From Rhexocercosporidium sp. MPI-PUGE-AT-0058 (taxonomy: Eukaryota; Ascomycota; Leotiomycetes; Helotiales): a DNA stretch of 64,000 bases. The notes beneath the pieces are model-generated. The model saw nothing but the letters and a program-made list of their open reading frames with translations, had not been told where the DNA came from and made no database searches. Below are positions 21,765 to 31,909 of this stretch, piece by piece. The stretch's first letter is position 1, and each line of letters begins with the position of its first letter. Location of the stretch: contig JAGTJL010000001.1 of assembly GCA_020746875.1 (NCBI GenBank), positions 3,410,001 through 3,474,000 of the forward strand, read 5' to 3'. A program made the translations under genes and the position numbers.

Positions 21765-23522
21765 TTAAAGCATATACTCAAAAGGCTTCTTATGCTTCCC
21801 CCTCTTCTCACCCACAAGTTCCTCCCCAGCCTCCCCAACAAGCCCGTACTCATGCCTCGCCCTGCCATTCAACCTCCCCAAATAGAATCTTAGAATCAAA
21901 CTCAGCAGCGCCACGACTACCATCGCACAACTACAAATCGTCATGCCCTTGATGTAAAGTGGCGCTTCCTCCTCTGGATAGAGTCTCGTGCCGACGAGAG
22001 GTCCACACTGTCCAATGAGTTGCAGCATGGCGAAACCAGTGCCTTGTTTGGACTCCGATTCTTGGTTGTTGATCGTCCATGTTATGATGATTGTGATGAC
22101 GGAGAAGAAGCCGATCGCGGCAGGGTATATGGCAGCATAGCGCCACCAGGTTCCGAGACCATAGTGGTTGGCTACGGCTAAAAAGGCGTAGCCGGAGGCG
22201 GACAGGAGGGCGTGGAAGATCACGAAATAGCTTCTGTTGTGGAGGCGGTCGGAGAGGTACGCTGTGAGAATAACGACGAAGAAGGAGAGGAGGTAGGGAG
22301 GCGCGGAGAGGGCTTGTGAAATTAGGACTGTGTGACCCATTTCGTGAATGATGGTAGGGAGGAAGACGGGCATGGAGGAGAAGGCCATGTTGGTGCAGAA
22401 GAACATGAAGGCCGTCAGGTAGGACTTGGGATCTATGATCGTGGAGAGCATTTCCCGGAAGTTCAAACCCTTTCCGGGAGCCGAGTTGGAATCTTTGTCT
22501 TTGCGCAGACGCAGACGGGCAACTTTCTTCTCACGGCGTGTGAGATAATGGGCGCTTTCGGGACTGTCCGGAATGGTGTGCCATGCGATGACTGCAACCA
22601 ACACGCTCGGGAATCCCTCCAAGAGGAAGAGTAATCGCCATGGTGCTATCGGCCCATTACTCCCCAGCTTAACAATAACCCACGCCAACGTGCTCGCGAA
22701 CGAAGTCGCCAAAGGCGCTGCAGAGATGAAGAATCCCGTCCGCAGCGCCAGTTCCTCACGCTTGAAGAAGAAAGACAGGTAAAACGGAATACCCGTAAAC
22801 CCCGCCTCTCCAATACCCAAAAGTGTCCTCAATACGAGCAGTCCAGCAAAGGAGGTTGCTACAGATTGCAATGAGGCGACGATTCCCCAGCTCAGAACAA
22901 TGACCGTAACATAAATATGTGCCGGTACGATTTTCCAAAGTACGCTCATCCATTCGAAGCAGATATATGCGATGTAAAAGGCTGTGATAACCCATTCGTA
23001 TCGACTTGAGTTGAGATCAAGATCGAGATCTAAGCCGGCTATTTTCGCATTCCCGATGTCTGGAATGCAAATTAGTAAAATGGATACAAAGTATATAGGC
23101 AAGAGCGTACTAGATCGATCCAGAAAGCTCAACATGTACAGCAAAGCCACGAAGAGGACCAATTTCCTATCGAACTTCCGCACAACAGCCCTCTCCTCAT
23201 CGGGCGTATACAACTGATACGACTGCACTGTCGAAACGCTGGCAGCTCTGCGACGGCCTGGTGTGGGGTAATCATCCTCCTCGTCCTCCTCGTCTTCCTC
23301 CAACCCCTCCTCCTTATCCCGCACCCCACCTTTCTCCGCATCCCTTCCTCGCCGCTGCATCTTGAAGCTCTCTCCCATCTCTCCCATATCCAGATCTAGG
23401 TCCGAGCCATCAGACTCCGAGTCCGAGTCTGGCGTGAGTCTAGTCATGGCGCTTGAGTCTGGGGAGAGCTCTGCGTCGTCCGAATGTCCTGGGGGACGGT
23501 AGGGCAGAGATCGCGTGTCCAT
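21765..23522 (-). CDS. DAL5-type MFS anion:cation symporter (ACS family)
   Basis: The unspliced frame is open, but a 51-bp intron (23110-23060, GTACGC donor, branch CTAAT, TTCCAG acceptor) interrupts the conserved 'LDRSNIGNAKIAG' motif. Removing it restores that motif. The exons 23522-23111 and 23059-21765 give 568 residues. The first 110 or so residues are a hydrophilic, acidic cytosolic tail with Asp/Glu and Ser runs. About twelve membrane segments follow, with 'LRTLLGIGEAGF' and 'FFISAAPLATSFAST', typical of the allantoate, nicotinate, tartrate and vitamin carriers. The substrate is not readable. The C-tail is basic and cytosolic. Confidence 0.9.
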   Translation of the reverse strand: MDTRSLPYRPPGHSDDAELSPDSSAMTRLTPDSDSESDGSDLDLDMGEMGESFKMQRRGRDAEKGGVRDKEEGLEEDEEDEEDDYPTPGRRRAASVSTVQSYQLYTPDEERAVVRKFDRKLVLFVALLYMLSFLDRSSTLLPIYFVSILLICIPDIGNAKIAGLDLDLDLNSSRYEWVITAFYIAYICFEWMSVLWKIVPAHIYVTVIVLSWGIVASLQSVATSFAGLLVLRTLLGIGEAGFTGIPFYLSFFFKREELALRTGFFISAAPLATSFASTLAWVIVKLGSNGPIAPWRLLFLLEGFPSVLVAVIAWHTIPDSPESAHYLTRREKKVARLRLRKDKDSNSAPGKGLNFREMLSTIIDPKSYLTAFMFFCTNMAFSSMPVFLPTIIHEMGHTVLISQALSAPPYLLSFFVVILTAYLSDRLHNRSYFVIFHALLSASGYAFLAVANHYGLGTWWRYAAIYPAAIGFFSVITIIITWTINNQESESKQGTGFAMLQLIGQCGPLVGTRLYPEEEAPLYIKGMTICSCAMVVVALLSLILRFYLGRLNGRARHEYGLVGEAGEELVGEKRGKHKKPFEYML

Positions 23523-23920
23523 ATTGAAGGTAAGGCGCGTCAGTTGTGCTGTCGCGGACGATTGTGGGAGATCATGGATGCGATTTACGGGTTGCTGGCA
23601 TCGTATCGCGCTCGTGGGGTGAGACGATGTTGGACTTGGAGTTGGCGATTTCAGTTGGCCAAGATTAAAAGGTCGATGTCTTGACCCCAGTTTCGCTTAG
23701 GAAAGGGATGGGATTAGCACTGCCGCCTTGGCAAACTCAAGATGGGACGAGTGGAAGCAAGACAAAGGGAAACTTGCCACAAGAGAGGGTTAAGGAGAAG
23801 TCCTTGGATCGGTACAAGACGGAAGTTGTTATTAATAAGATTGGGTTGCTGGCTAATGCTGTTCAATATGTATATGTTTTGAAGAAAGGCTTGCTTTCGC
23901 TAGTTGATGGATAGATACAT
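23523..23920. other. intergenic region between MFS start and ABC gene end
   Basis: 400 bp holding the MFS promoter and the 3' flank of the ABC gene. No other feature seen. Confidence 0.5.
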
Positions 23921-26023
23921 CTACATTCCCCAAATCTCATTCCACCTCCGATAATCCCCCTCAATCGGTCCATCCAACCTCCCAAACCTAGCCGGCTGAC
24001 CAGTGTTAGCCTCTGGGAGACATATCCACTCTCGTATACTTCCAGGTATCTCCTCACGGACATGACTGATACACAGCAATGCTTGATCTTTGCCAAGTCC
24101 AGGTACTTTTACCTGTTTGAGTTTTGAGCGTTCCGACTCCACGATCTGCGGTCGTCGTGTCCCTGTTGGCGCCATTTTTGCATACTTTGATGACGATGAC
24201 GAAGAGAATTGTTTTGTTTCCCCGTGAGCTAGGAATAGGAGGCAGCGGTCTCGTACCCCGTCATCCATACCACTGAATGCCTCGTCAAGAATAACGAGAT
24301 CTGGATTCTTGATGATAGCACGTAGGAACAACGCAACTCTCTGGGAGGAGAATGGCAAGCCCCCAAACAGGAAATCGTCAGCCCATGCAGTACCACTGGT
24401 TGCAGCAGAGCCTGAGTCTGATCGAAGATCATGTTCGAACCACCTCAAGCACGCATCAATCTTCTCTCTCGCAGACTGATCCAGCTTCGGAAGTCCTCTG
24501 AAAGTGTCTGCCCATGCATTTGCCAAGACCTGGCGAAGTGTCAGTGATTTAGGAATATGGCTATGAATTTCGGGACTCGAATGACCAATTCGAGCCTGTA
24601 AATCAAAGATCGAGATTCCTCGCTGGCCAGGTTCTGGAATCCTTGACCGGCCGAAAAGTTTTATGGGAAGGCCGTATGTCTGGGGGTGGTCTGAGCAAAT
24701 GAGGGAGAGGAGAGTTGTCTTGCCAGATCCGTTTGGACCAAAGATTCCCCATCTCTCTCCTCGTTTGACATCCCACCATAGGCCATCTCGGAGCTCGGTC
24801 TGGTCACCACCAGGAACTTCTTGCTTCCAGTTGCCTAGAACCGCTTTGCTACCGTACTGGACTCTGACGCCATCCATCTGTACTAGAGGCTCTCCAGTAA
24901 GTGCCTTCTCGGCATCATGCAAAGGGAATCCGTCTCGGCTTAGTGGAGTATCTTCCAGATTCTGAGCCTCTTGCCTTGAGCCAAAAGCCACTGTATCCTT
25001 CAGACTACCAGACGGAAGATCAATTATCCCATCTTTCGTCAGACTCCGACCGACCTCATGCATAGAATGCAACGGCATACTCTCATCCGGCTCCGTCCTA
25101 CCCAGCTGAATGCTCATAACATGGCCTCTCAACTCTTCCAACACCTCCTCCTTTCTTCCCTGGAAAGCAACCTCGCAATTCCCCTTCAAATAAACCAAAT
25201 GGGTAATCCAATCCGGAATCGGATCCTGCGGCCTCAAAGACAGCACCAACCTCGGGGCATTCGCCTCCGCCAATCTATGCAGCATCGGACTCAAACTCAG
25301 TAACGTCGGCGGATCCAATCCCATAAACGGTTCATCGAGCAGCAAAGCCTCCGGATCACCCAGTAACGCACTCGCGATCCTCGCTCTTCTCGTCTGCCCA
25401 TTACTCAGATTCGAGACGGGCATATCGATCAATTCCTCCAATCTCAAATCCTTGATGACCCTCGCAAGCAATCCGCTATCGACTTTCTTGACTTCGTCCG
25501 AGAAAGGATTGAGTTCTGTATTTCCCTTTAGATAGTCCAGCACGCTGAAATCCGTGTCTTCTCGCCGTGACTCATATCTCGCGCTGAGATACGCACTCTG
25601 CGGCGCCTGCTGCCCGAGTCCTTGTTCCCCATCGAATCCAACTTGCTTGATAGCCGAGCTAGGATTCCGCAACCTGTGATCTTTCTGCTCGATCTCGTCT
25701 GATTCGAGGTATGGCCATGATCGCGCTGCTGCAGGTATACATAGATGCTTCCCTCGTAGAATCTGTAAAAGTGTCGTTTTTCCTGACGAAGATGGACCGA
25801 TAATAGACCAGTATTCAGGTTTCGCAGCAAATGCTGGTAAAGAGAACGTCAGGTCCGCGAAGAGAGGTGGGTTGGACTGCGTAGTTGCATGGTGGGAGTT
25901 TGGATGATGGCGGTAGAAAGTGCCATTGGCGATGCGGATTATCGGTGATCGAGCTGTTGATGTGCCATATTGACGCCGTGGTATTAAACCTCTGTTTAAT
26001 ATTCTCGCGGTCGATCTTCTCAT
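23921..26023 (-). CDS. soluble ABC ATPase with two nucleotide-binding domains (YDR061W/ModF-like), likely mitochondrial
   Basis: A single exon of 700 residues. Cassette 1 has Walker A 'GPSSSGKT' (76-83), signature 'LSNGQ' (206-210) and Walker B 'ALLLDEPFMGLD' (226-237). Cassette 2 has Walker A 'GPNGSGKT' (429-436) and Walker B 'LVILDEAFSGMD' (576-587). There is no membrane segment. The order and spacing match fungal homologues of yeast YDR061W and bacterial ModF-like proteins, whose role is not firmly known. The first 28 residues are rich in Arg, Ser and Thr with no acidic residue, as expected of a mitochondrial presequence. In cassette 2 the signature is weak ('LPFSSQ' in place of LSGGQ), so the two sites probably differ in ATP hydrolysis. 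The gene is divergent from ump1 with 233 bp between the start codons. Confidence 0.9.
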   Translation of the reverse strand: MRRSTARILNRGLIPRRQYGTSTARSPIIRIANGTFYRHHPNSHHATTQSNPPLFADLTFSLPAFAAKPEYWSIIGPSSSGKTTLLQILRGKHLCIPAAARSWPYLESDEIEQKDHRLRNPSSAIKQVGFDGEQGLGQQAPQSAYLSARYESRREDTDFSVLDYLKGNTELNPFSDEVKKVDSGLLARVIKDLRLEELIDMPVSNLSNGQTRRARIASALLGDPEALLLDEPFMGLDPPTLLSLSPMLHRLAEANAPRLVLSLRPQDPIPDWITHLVYLKGNCEVAFQGRKEEVLEELRGHVMSIQLGRTEPDESMPLHSMHEVGRSLTKDGIIDLPSGSLKDTVAFGSRQEAQNLEDTPLSRDGFPLHDAEKALTGEPLVQMDGVRVQYGSKAVLGNWKQEVPGGDQTELRDGLWWDVKRGERWGIFGPNGSGKTTLLSLICSDHPQTYGLPIKLFGRSRIPEPGQRGISIFDLQARIGHSSPEIHSHIPKSLTLRQVLANAWADTFRGLPKLDQSAREKIDACLRWFEHDLRSDSGSAATSGTAWADDFLFGGLPFSSQRVALFLRAIIKNPDLVILDEAFSGMDDGVRDRCLLFLAHGETKQFSSSSSSKYAKMAPTGTRRPQIVESERSKLKQVKVPGLGKDQALLCISHVREEIPGSIREWICLPEANTGQPARFGRLDGPIEGDYRRWNEIWGM

Positions 26024-26256
26024 TGCAGTTGTTGGTGTTTACATCGTTCTTGGAGGGGAACTTTTTGGAGTCATCATTGGGCAAGGCTGGGCTGGCTACC
26101 CCAGAATTTGGAAACCGCGCTAGCGAGGCGTACAGCTTTCCACGTCCGCCTTCGTGCCTGGAGCTTGTTCAGATCAACACCACGCTCTCAAACCACGAAC
26201 TTCTCCCTCAACATCCCAACAACATCTCACATCATATCGCAGTGACAGACTTCATC
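26024..26256. promoter_or_regulatory. 233-bp divergent promoter, ABC ATPase / ump1
   Basis: The two start codons face away from each other, so the region must hold both promoters. I do not see the yeast-type proteasome element GGTGGCAAA. Confidence 0.55.
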
Positions 26257-26861
26257 ATGGTAAGCTTCAACTCTTTGTTCACCTCTAAGGCGAGCTTCCA
26301 GCAGCTCTCTCAAGCTTGAACACTTCGCCTTTGCAGGCCTCAATCAGATCATGAAGAAACATCCAGCTAACCCTCCTCTCCTCTTCACAGTCAATGAGAA
26401 TCGCCCCCGCCGCCGGCCACTCCACAACCCACAGCCACCTCACAAGCAAGAACATCGGCGCGCCCTCCGCCCCAGGAATCCACGACACCTTGCGCGCAGG
26501 CGTCGGTCCCTCCCTCACACAAACCACATCCGCCTCACCCTCTTCCATCCCCGACTCCGCACACCCTTTGGAAGTCCGCCTCAAGAAATGGGAGGAGACG
26601 CAAGCTGCTCTCAAGATGGAGGGATTGCGTCGTACGTTCGGTGTCGCTGAGCCGATTAGACGTGGGATGGAGTTGAAGATCGCACGGGAGGGCGAGTGGA
26701 GACCTGCTGTGCTTGGGGGTGGGCTAGAGAGAGGTGTTCATGAGGATATTTTGAGGGGCATGGACACAGATATTACGTGGGAGGATGTCTTTAAGGGGGA
26801 TGAGTTGAGGAGTGTACCCGGCTTCCATGATGAGGTTGAGAGGAAGGTTCGCATGCAGTAG
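26257..26861 (+). CDS. ump1: proteasome maturation factor UMP1 (POMP)
   Basis: The main exon 26391-26861 encodes the whole conserved body. The block 'HPLEVRLKKWEETQ', then 'RRTFGVAEPIRRGMELKI', then 'HEDILRGMDTDITWEDVF' are the UMP1 signatures. UMP1 is an assembly chaperone that sits inside half-proteasomes and is degraded once the 20S core is mature. The best start is an ATG at 26257-26259 that forms an exon of one codon, followed by GTAAGC and a 131-bp intron ending CTTCACAG at 26390. The product is then 157 residues, close to the yeast length of 148. If that exon is not used, an ATG at 26394 within exon 2 gives 155 residues. The protein acts in cytosol and nucleus. Confidence 0.92.
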
Positions 26862-27541
26862 ATGGCGATGGGTTGCGATGATGGATGGGTAGATGTGTGG
26901 ATGAGGACTTGCTCTAGGTGTGCAGATAGAGTTGATAGATGGGTTGGTTGAGGACTTGGAGGGCTTGTAATATCACTGGGCTTCAGATGGCGTTGAGGAC
27001 TGGCCACAGAGGAATCAGACATGGATTCTAGCATCAGATTTGCATCATTGGTGCTGCTCATCCACGGGGATTAATGGGAACACTGAACGGGACTGGACTG
27101 GAATAAACAGTGACTGCATTCTATCCAGGGCCCTTTCAAACCCAAAACCAGACTAACTATACCGCTATACACGCACCCTGTGTATAAGGTTCAATGCTCC
27201 TAACTATACACTATACCCCACCTACACCCATCCGCTCCAAGCCTTGCATCTTTGATTAGTACAAGTCGGATATACCAAATCGCTGCTTCGGGCCAGATCC
27301 TCATAACCAAAGAAAACGGGAGTACTATGTCCGTAACGCCTCTCTCAAAATCTCGTCCGTTCCATTGCTTGACTACTCCATGAGTCCCTTGAACCAAAAA
27401 ATGAATGCCGTTTGTACGTATGCATATACGGGCTGGTGTAGTGGCTGAATAACATCTAATACAGGGCCAATGGATTGTACCCAGATGCGATGTGGATGTG
27501 GATGTATGAACTGATGGTTGAATGAATGAATGCGAGGCCGC
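26862..27541. other. intergenic region between convergent genes
   Basis: It lies between the 3' ends of ump1 and the ubiquitin-fold gene. It contains GGATG-rich simple sequence near 26870-26950 and no gene. Confidence 0.5.
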
Positions 27542-28501
27542 CTATTGTATCACACATCGGCATCCTGCTGTGCTCTCGCCACCTTCTCTATCTCTGGCCA
27601 GTGCCTTGCTCTTTGATGCATCTTCCTCGTCCACGATATCTTGAGGTCGAACTGTCATGTGTACCACGTTTGCCGATTCGGAATTGAACTTGCAATCTGT
27701 AGAAGAAATATTGTTAGCGATATCGTCACATACCAATGAAATTGGTGGCATGATCCAATCCCAAGCAGATAGATTTAACGTACCTCTCAACGGAGTCTTA
27801 TCATCCAGCAATCGACCAAAATAAATCAAACGTATGCTGCTTGGGCTGCTCGGTTGAGCTTCCCACTCCTCCCTCCACTCCCGTAGAATCAATTCCTTCA
27901 ACGTGTACACACTGATACTGAATGGATCCTTCCTCCCACCCTCGGTCATCCCCGGTACAGTCACATTCCGCTTCGTCAAGTACTTCTCATCAATTCTGTA
28001 CGGATGCCGAGCCCCCGTCCCCAGTAGTAGTGTGATGACCAGAACTGGTCCTGCCTCGACTGCTGCTGGTGGAGGGCTGCTATCTGAAGACGGACCAATA
28101 GCCACCGAATCCAATCTTTGTATCGCAGGTGCAGTACTCGACTCGCCAGCCTCCATTGTCGGCTGTTGCTTAGCGACAGTAGGAAGAGGGCTCGTAGTTG
28201 ATTGTGAAGTCTCCACCACTGGCCCTGGTTTCGAGTTCTCGTCGGCGGGGGCTGATTGAGCCATGGATGATGTCGTTGGGAAGGAAGTATCTATGGGTGA
28301 CGAGCTGGGGATCGAGACGTCATTGAGGAGGCCCTGCGAACCTGCGCCTGCTCCTGTATCTGCTGCTCCTGTTCCTGCTACCGACCTCTTCGAAGTATCA
28401 ATATCGCTCATCTCGACGGGAATATGGGATGAAGGTTGTGCGGTGGTTGACGACGAGAGAGGTTGCGAGGCATGGGCATGGCCTGCGCCCGACGTTTCCA
28501 T
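27542..28501 (-). CDS. ubiquitin-fold protein with C-terminal CaaX box (MUB-like)
   Basis: Exons 28501-27784 and 27696-27542, with an 87-bp intron (GTACGT donor, CTACAG acceptor), give 290 residues. The intron has no stop and a length divisible by three, so the unspliced frame is open. Splicing is preferred because it joins 'LDDKTPLR' to 'DCKFNSESANVVHMTVRP', the normal end of a ubiquitin-like fold. Residues 1-150 are a Ser/Thr/Pro/Ala-rich disordered tail. The ubiquitin-like domain starts near 151 ('PVLVITLLLG'). The chain ends 'CRCVIQ', a CaaX box expected to be prenylated (farnesyl, because X is Gln), with a second Cys two residues upstream that could be acylated. This matches membrane-anchored ubiquitin-fold proteins known from plants, animals and filamentous fungi. 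It should sit on the inner face of a membrane. Confidence 0.85.
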   Translation of the reverse strand: METSGAGHAHASQPLSSSTTAQPSSHIPVEMSDIDTSKRSVAGTGAADTGAGAGSQGLLNDVSIPSSSPIDTSFPTTSSMAQSAPADENSKPGPVVETSQSTTSPLPTVAKQQPTMEAGESSTAPAIQRLDSVAIGPSSDSSPPPAAVEAGPVLVITLLLGTGARHPYRIDEKYLTKRNVTVPGMTEGGRKDPFSISVYTLKELILREWREEWEAQPSSPSSIRLIYFGRLLDDKTPLRGTLNLSAWDWIMPPISLVCDDIANNISSTDCKFNSESANVVHMTVRPQDIVDEEDASKSKALARDREGGESTAGCRCVIQ

Positions 28502-30512
28502 GTTGCTATTGGCTGAGATGTTGCCTATGTGTGGAGTGGATGCGAGATGCTGGCCTGACAGGCAGGTTTATTCGGGGATGGTATGGGGGGAAGAGGGATG
28601 GGGATGGGGGATACGGGCTAGCGCCACAGTACAGCAGCTTGGATGCAGGCGAGCAATCAGTCTATCAATAAGCAATCCGACCGAAAGGAGACGCCGTCGA
28701 TGCCAGAAGATATGGGGGTGACAGGTTGGGTGGGTGGGTGGATGGGTGGCTCTGGCTGGTCAGCAACGGCTGTTGGATTTGTTTGGATTCGATTTCAAGA
28801 CGACAAAGCTGGGAATGCCTTCACAATCGACTTGAAGAGACCGGACGAGGTACGGAGACGTCTTTATCGGGGAGTGAAGGCAAGGCAAGTTGGCCAGAAC
28901 ATGGACTTGGCTTTTTGGATCTTGCCAGGTCTTGGTCTTGGACTTGGACTTGGTCTTGGTCTTGGCCTTGGACTGGGAAGGCGACGATGAGGTGGTGATG
29001 TTATTCGCCGGCTGGATGTGCAGCAAGGCGGGAGGTGAGTGGTGGTTTGAGTTTCCCCTAAACTCCTTTCCGCTTAGTCCTGGCAGCTCGGATTCGTCCC
29101 GTCCGGCCCTGAGGTGTTTCTGTTCCAGTTTTTGTGAGTGAAGGGGAAGCCCAGCCCGGGTTGAGACCCGATGAAAGTATTCTGACAACCACAACCCTCA
29201 CAACCCTCACAACAACGAGAATCCTCCGAGATGCCGGTTAAACGCTCTCTTTCTTGAGGGCGGGCTGTCCCTGTGAAAGAACGCCATGTGAAAGCCGAAT
29301 CGTACGAAGAGAAAGCAGGAGTCATGTGCGGAGAATGGGCATACATGCTGCAGCTGCCAATGCTTGAATGCCGCTTTCTGGGTAGCGGCGATAGGCCGAC
29401 CCATTTTGAATCTGGGGAACTGGATCTTGGCACGAAACTCTATGTAGAAGTGCTTTGCCTACTGCATTGCTCAGCGCAACATCCCTGTTCTGTCATGCAG
29501 AGCTCAGGAGTTGGCGTGAGGCTGGGCCGTCTTGACTCCTGATGAAGGCGAATATCGATTTCACCACCTTCCTTTCTTATCCTCAACAACCACACCAGAC
29601 CTCTTCTATAGGCACAGCAGGCACTGCCGCCACTTCGAACCAGATGCAACGAAAATGGCACCCAAAGCTTGGGATTAGGGTTGCATTTAAGGGTCACTCG
29701 ACCTACCGACCCATGGCTAACTGTTACCTTTAAATCCCCAACTAAGTGTCTCGCTGGCTTGTGGGCCATGGGCAGATACATCAGGAACCTGGCTCTGTCT
29801 TCCCTCGTCCAACAGTCTCCACCTGTCTGAATCTGAATCCATCTCGAGTTGCATTTCAACGTTGTATTGTCGTACTGTTTTGGAAATATTTTCGCGCACC
29901 ACAAACCAGGAACCAGCAAGTGGTTGTCGCTACTTGCGAGCGGGCATGGTTGTCTTACTTTGAGCGAAGCGAGACAGGTCTTGCTTCTCTGCTGAGCGTG
30001 GGAACTCCCTCGTAGTTAGCTTCTGGACAACCGTTAGGCGGCTTAGCGGCTGTTATTGTGTCTTACTATCGTTTCCATGTTTCTTGCTTATCTTGCCTAT
30101 TGTTGATTTGGAATCATTGGGTGGTGAAAATCGTGGGGTAGACACCTGATGTTGCTCCGCCTCATCGAAACCCTGGTCCATCCCGCACCTACATCTGCAG
30201 AGAGCTCTCTCTCAGTATCTTTAGCGAAAATCTGAACATCAGGAAACAAGAACGGCAAAGCCATGCCATAGACACCGCTCATGAGCATTGGTATTTCCTC
30301 TGGACCCAAATACGTCGACAATTAGGATGTTTTAAAGTGAGCCTAAGCCTTTGATCTTCAAGATATGCTCTCTGAACTGTTAACATCGTAAGAAACGCCC
30401 TTGAATCTCACTGAATCTCAATCCCCGATTATCTTGAGGATTCTAGTAGAATGCCTTTGAACAAGGATCCCTTTCTCACCTTGAAGTTGTGCTAGAGCTT
30501 ATTTTTGAGTAG
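28502..30512. other. 2-kb intergenic region
   Basis: It holds the promoter of the ubiquitin-fold gene, a hexamer repeat at 28928-28976 and no supported gene. Frames up to about 159 codons on the minus strand lack motifs and plausible starts. Confidence 0.5.
28928..28976 (+). repeat. hexamer tandem repeat (GGTCTT / GGACTT)
   Basis: About eight six-base units with T/A variation. The unit reads as Gly-Leu on the plus strand and as Lys-Thr/Lys-Ser on the minus strand, which explains apparent ORFs there. Confidence 0.9.
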
Positions 30513-31909
30513 CTACAACATCCCAACTGCGCATCCATTCTCCTTCCAAACTTTTGCATCTTTCATGACGAAATCTACCTTCCTCAACGCACTAACATCT
30601 ACTCTTGGATCCATCCCAAGAGCAATAATGTCAGCCTGCGCCCCATCCTCAAACCACCCAAACCTCCTCCCACAAAGACTCCCGCCACAAGATTCCCACC
30701 CGCCAACAAAACAACTCTCCAGCACATCCTCAAGCGGAATCCCACACTCAGCCATCAACTCCAACTCCCTCACATTCTCACCATGTCTCACTATTCCCGT
30801 CCTACCTCCACACGCAATCCTGACTCCCAGATCAAACGCCTTCTTTGTCTGCTTCAACAGCGCCAGCAACCTCTGTGGATACTCCACTTCAGCAGCCGCC
30901 AGCATCGGACACAAAATAACGCCCTTCTCACTCATTGCCCTCAAAATCCCCTCCGTAACTCCATGACCTCCCTCAATAGTCCTTACCCCCGCCTTAATAG
31001 CCGCCATCGCGCCCTCCCGACTCTCGCACCGAGCAGCGACAGGCCGCCTCGCTAGTTTCGCCTCGGAAACAATCATGTCCATCTCCTCTTGCGAAAACAC
31101 CACGAAATCCGGATTCAGACCTTTCAGTAGACAGAGTACACCGGCCGTATACGGATGTTGCTGTTGCTGTTTCAAGGGTGGCGTTCCCACTCTACCTCTC
31201 CTCGGATAATCCGCAAAGAAAGAAATGACATCTGCGCCAGCAATGACTCTCTTCCTCACAGCGTGTCGTATCTCCTCCACTCCATTAACAGCCTCTGCAC
31301 CAAGTGGTAGACTTGAGTTCTCACTGCTGCTCTTCAAGTTATTGCTGTTATTCGTCTGGGCCTCGAGAGAATCAGCACTGGCTAGCGGACGAGTCGAAAC
31401 AAAAAGTCTAGGTCCCGGGACCAGACCCTTCGCAACAGCATCCCGAATCTCCGTATCAGCATCTCGCACACTTTCAGTCCCTACATCGCGATACGTGGTG
31501 TATCCCGCTAGGAGACCGTGCCGAGCATGGGTTAGAGCGCGGATGATACGCTCTGTTTGATTCTCATCTTGTTTTGCATACGTAGTGAAGCTTGAGGATT
31601 CACTAAATCATATTTAGACATCTGGGGTTTAGCCCTCCTTGGGATGGTAGCTGATAGGTACAGTACGTACTCGGATGGATGAGAGAAAATATTTGTATGC
31701 GCGTCCACGAATCCCGGCATGACAAACTTCCCTCGAAGATCAATCGAGTCTTCTGGTAATGGATCTGGTAAAGGGAAGGACGCATCGTCTCTTGCTATTA
31801 TACTTGTTATCAGGCCGGTAACGGTGTCGACTGTGATTGAGACATCGGAGATGAATTTCTTCTGTCGGGGATCGAAGAGTGTGGAGGTGTGTAGTACGAG
31901 TCGGGACAT
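30513..31909 (-). CDS. amidohydrolase-family protein lacking the metal ligands (probable pseudoenzyme)
   Basis: Exons 31909-31671 and 31590-30513, with an 80-bp intron (GTACGT, CTCAAG), give 438 residues. The fold is clear: 'IDLRGKFVMPGFVDAH' (57-71), 'LLAGYTTYRDVGTES' (106-120), 'IAGADVISFFADY' (196-208), 'AIKAGVRTIEGG' (277-288), 'ACGGRTG' (339-345), and 'GAQADIIALGMDPR' near the end. This is the imidazolonepropionase/prolidase-like branch. The usual ligands are changed: HxH has become H71-T-N73, the metal-bridging Lys is Ser203, the two later His are Arg267 and Gly287, and the final Asp of 'GxDTG' is Arg343. The frame is long, open and well conserved elsewhere. It is cytosolic by appearance. 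It may be a recently inactivated enzyme or a maintained non-catalytic protein. Confidence 0.82.

Noticed and set aside
22332..23217. Plus-strand frames opposite the DAL5-type carrier
   Set aside because: Antisense shadows of membrane-protein codons.
28643..28990. Frame ending in a long Gly-Leu repeat
   Set aside because: Produced by the hexamer repeat at 28928-28976; the other strand gives Lys-Thr/Lys-Ser for the same reason.
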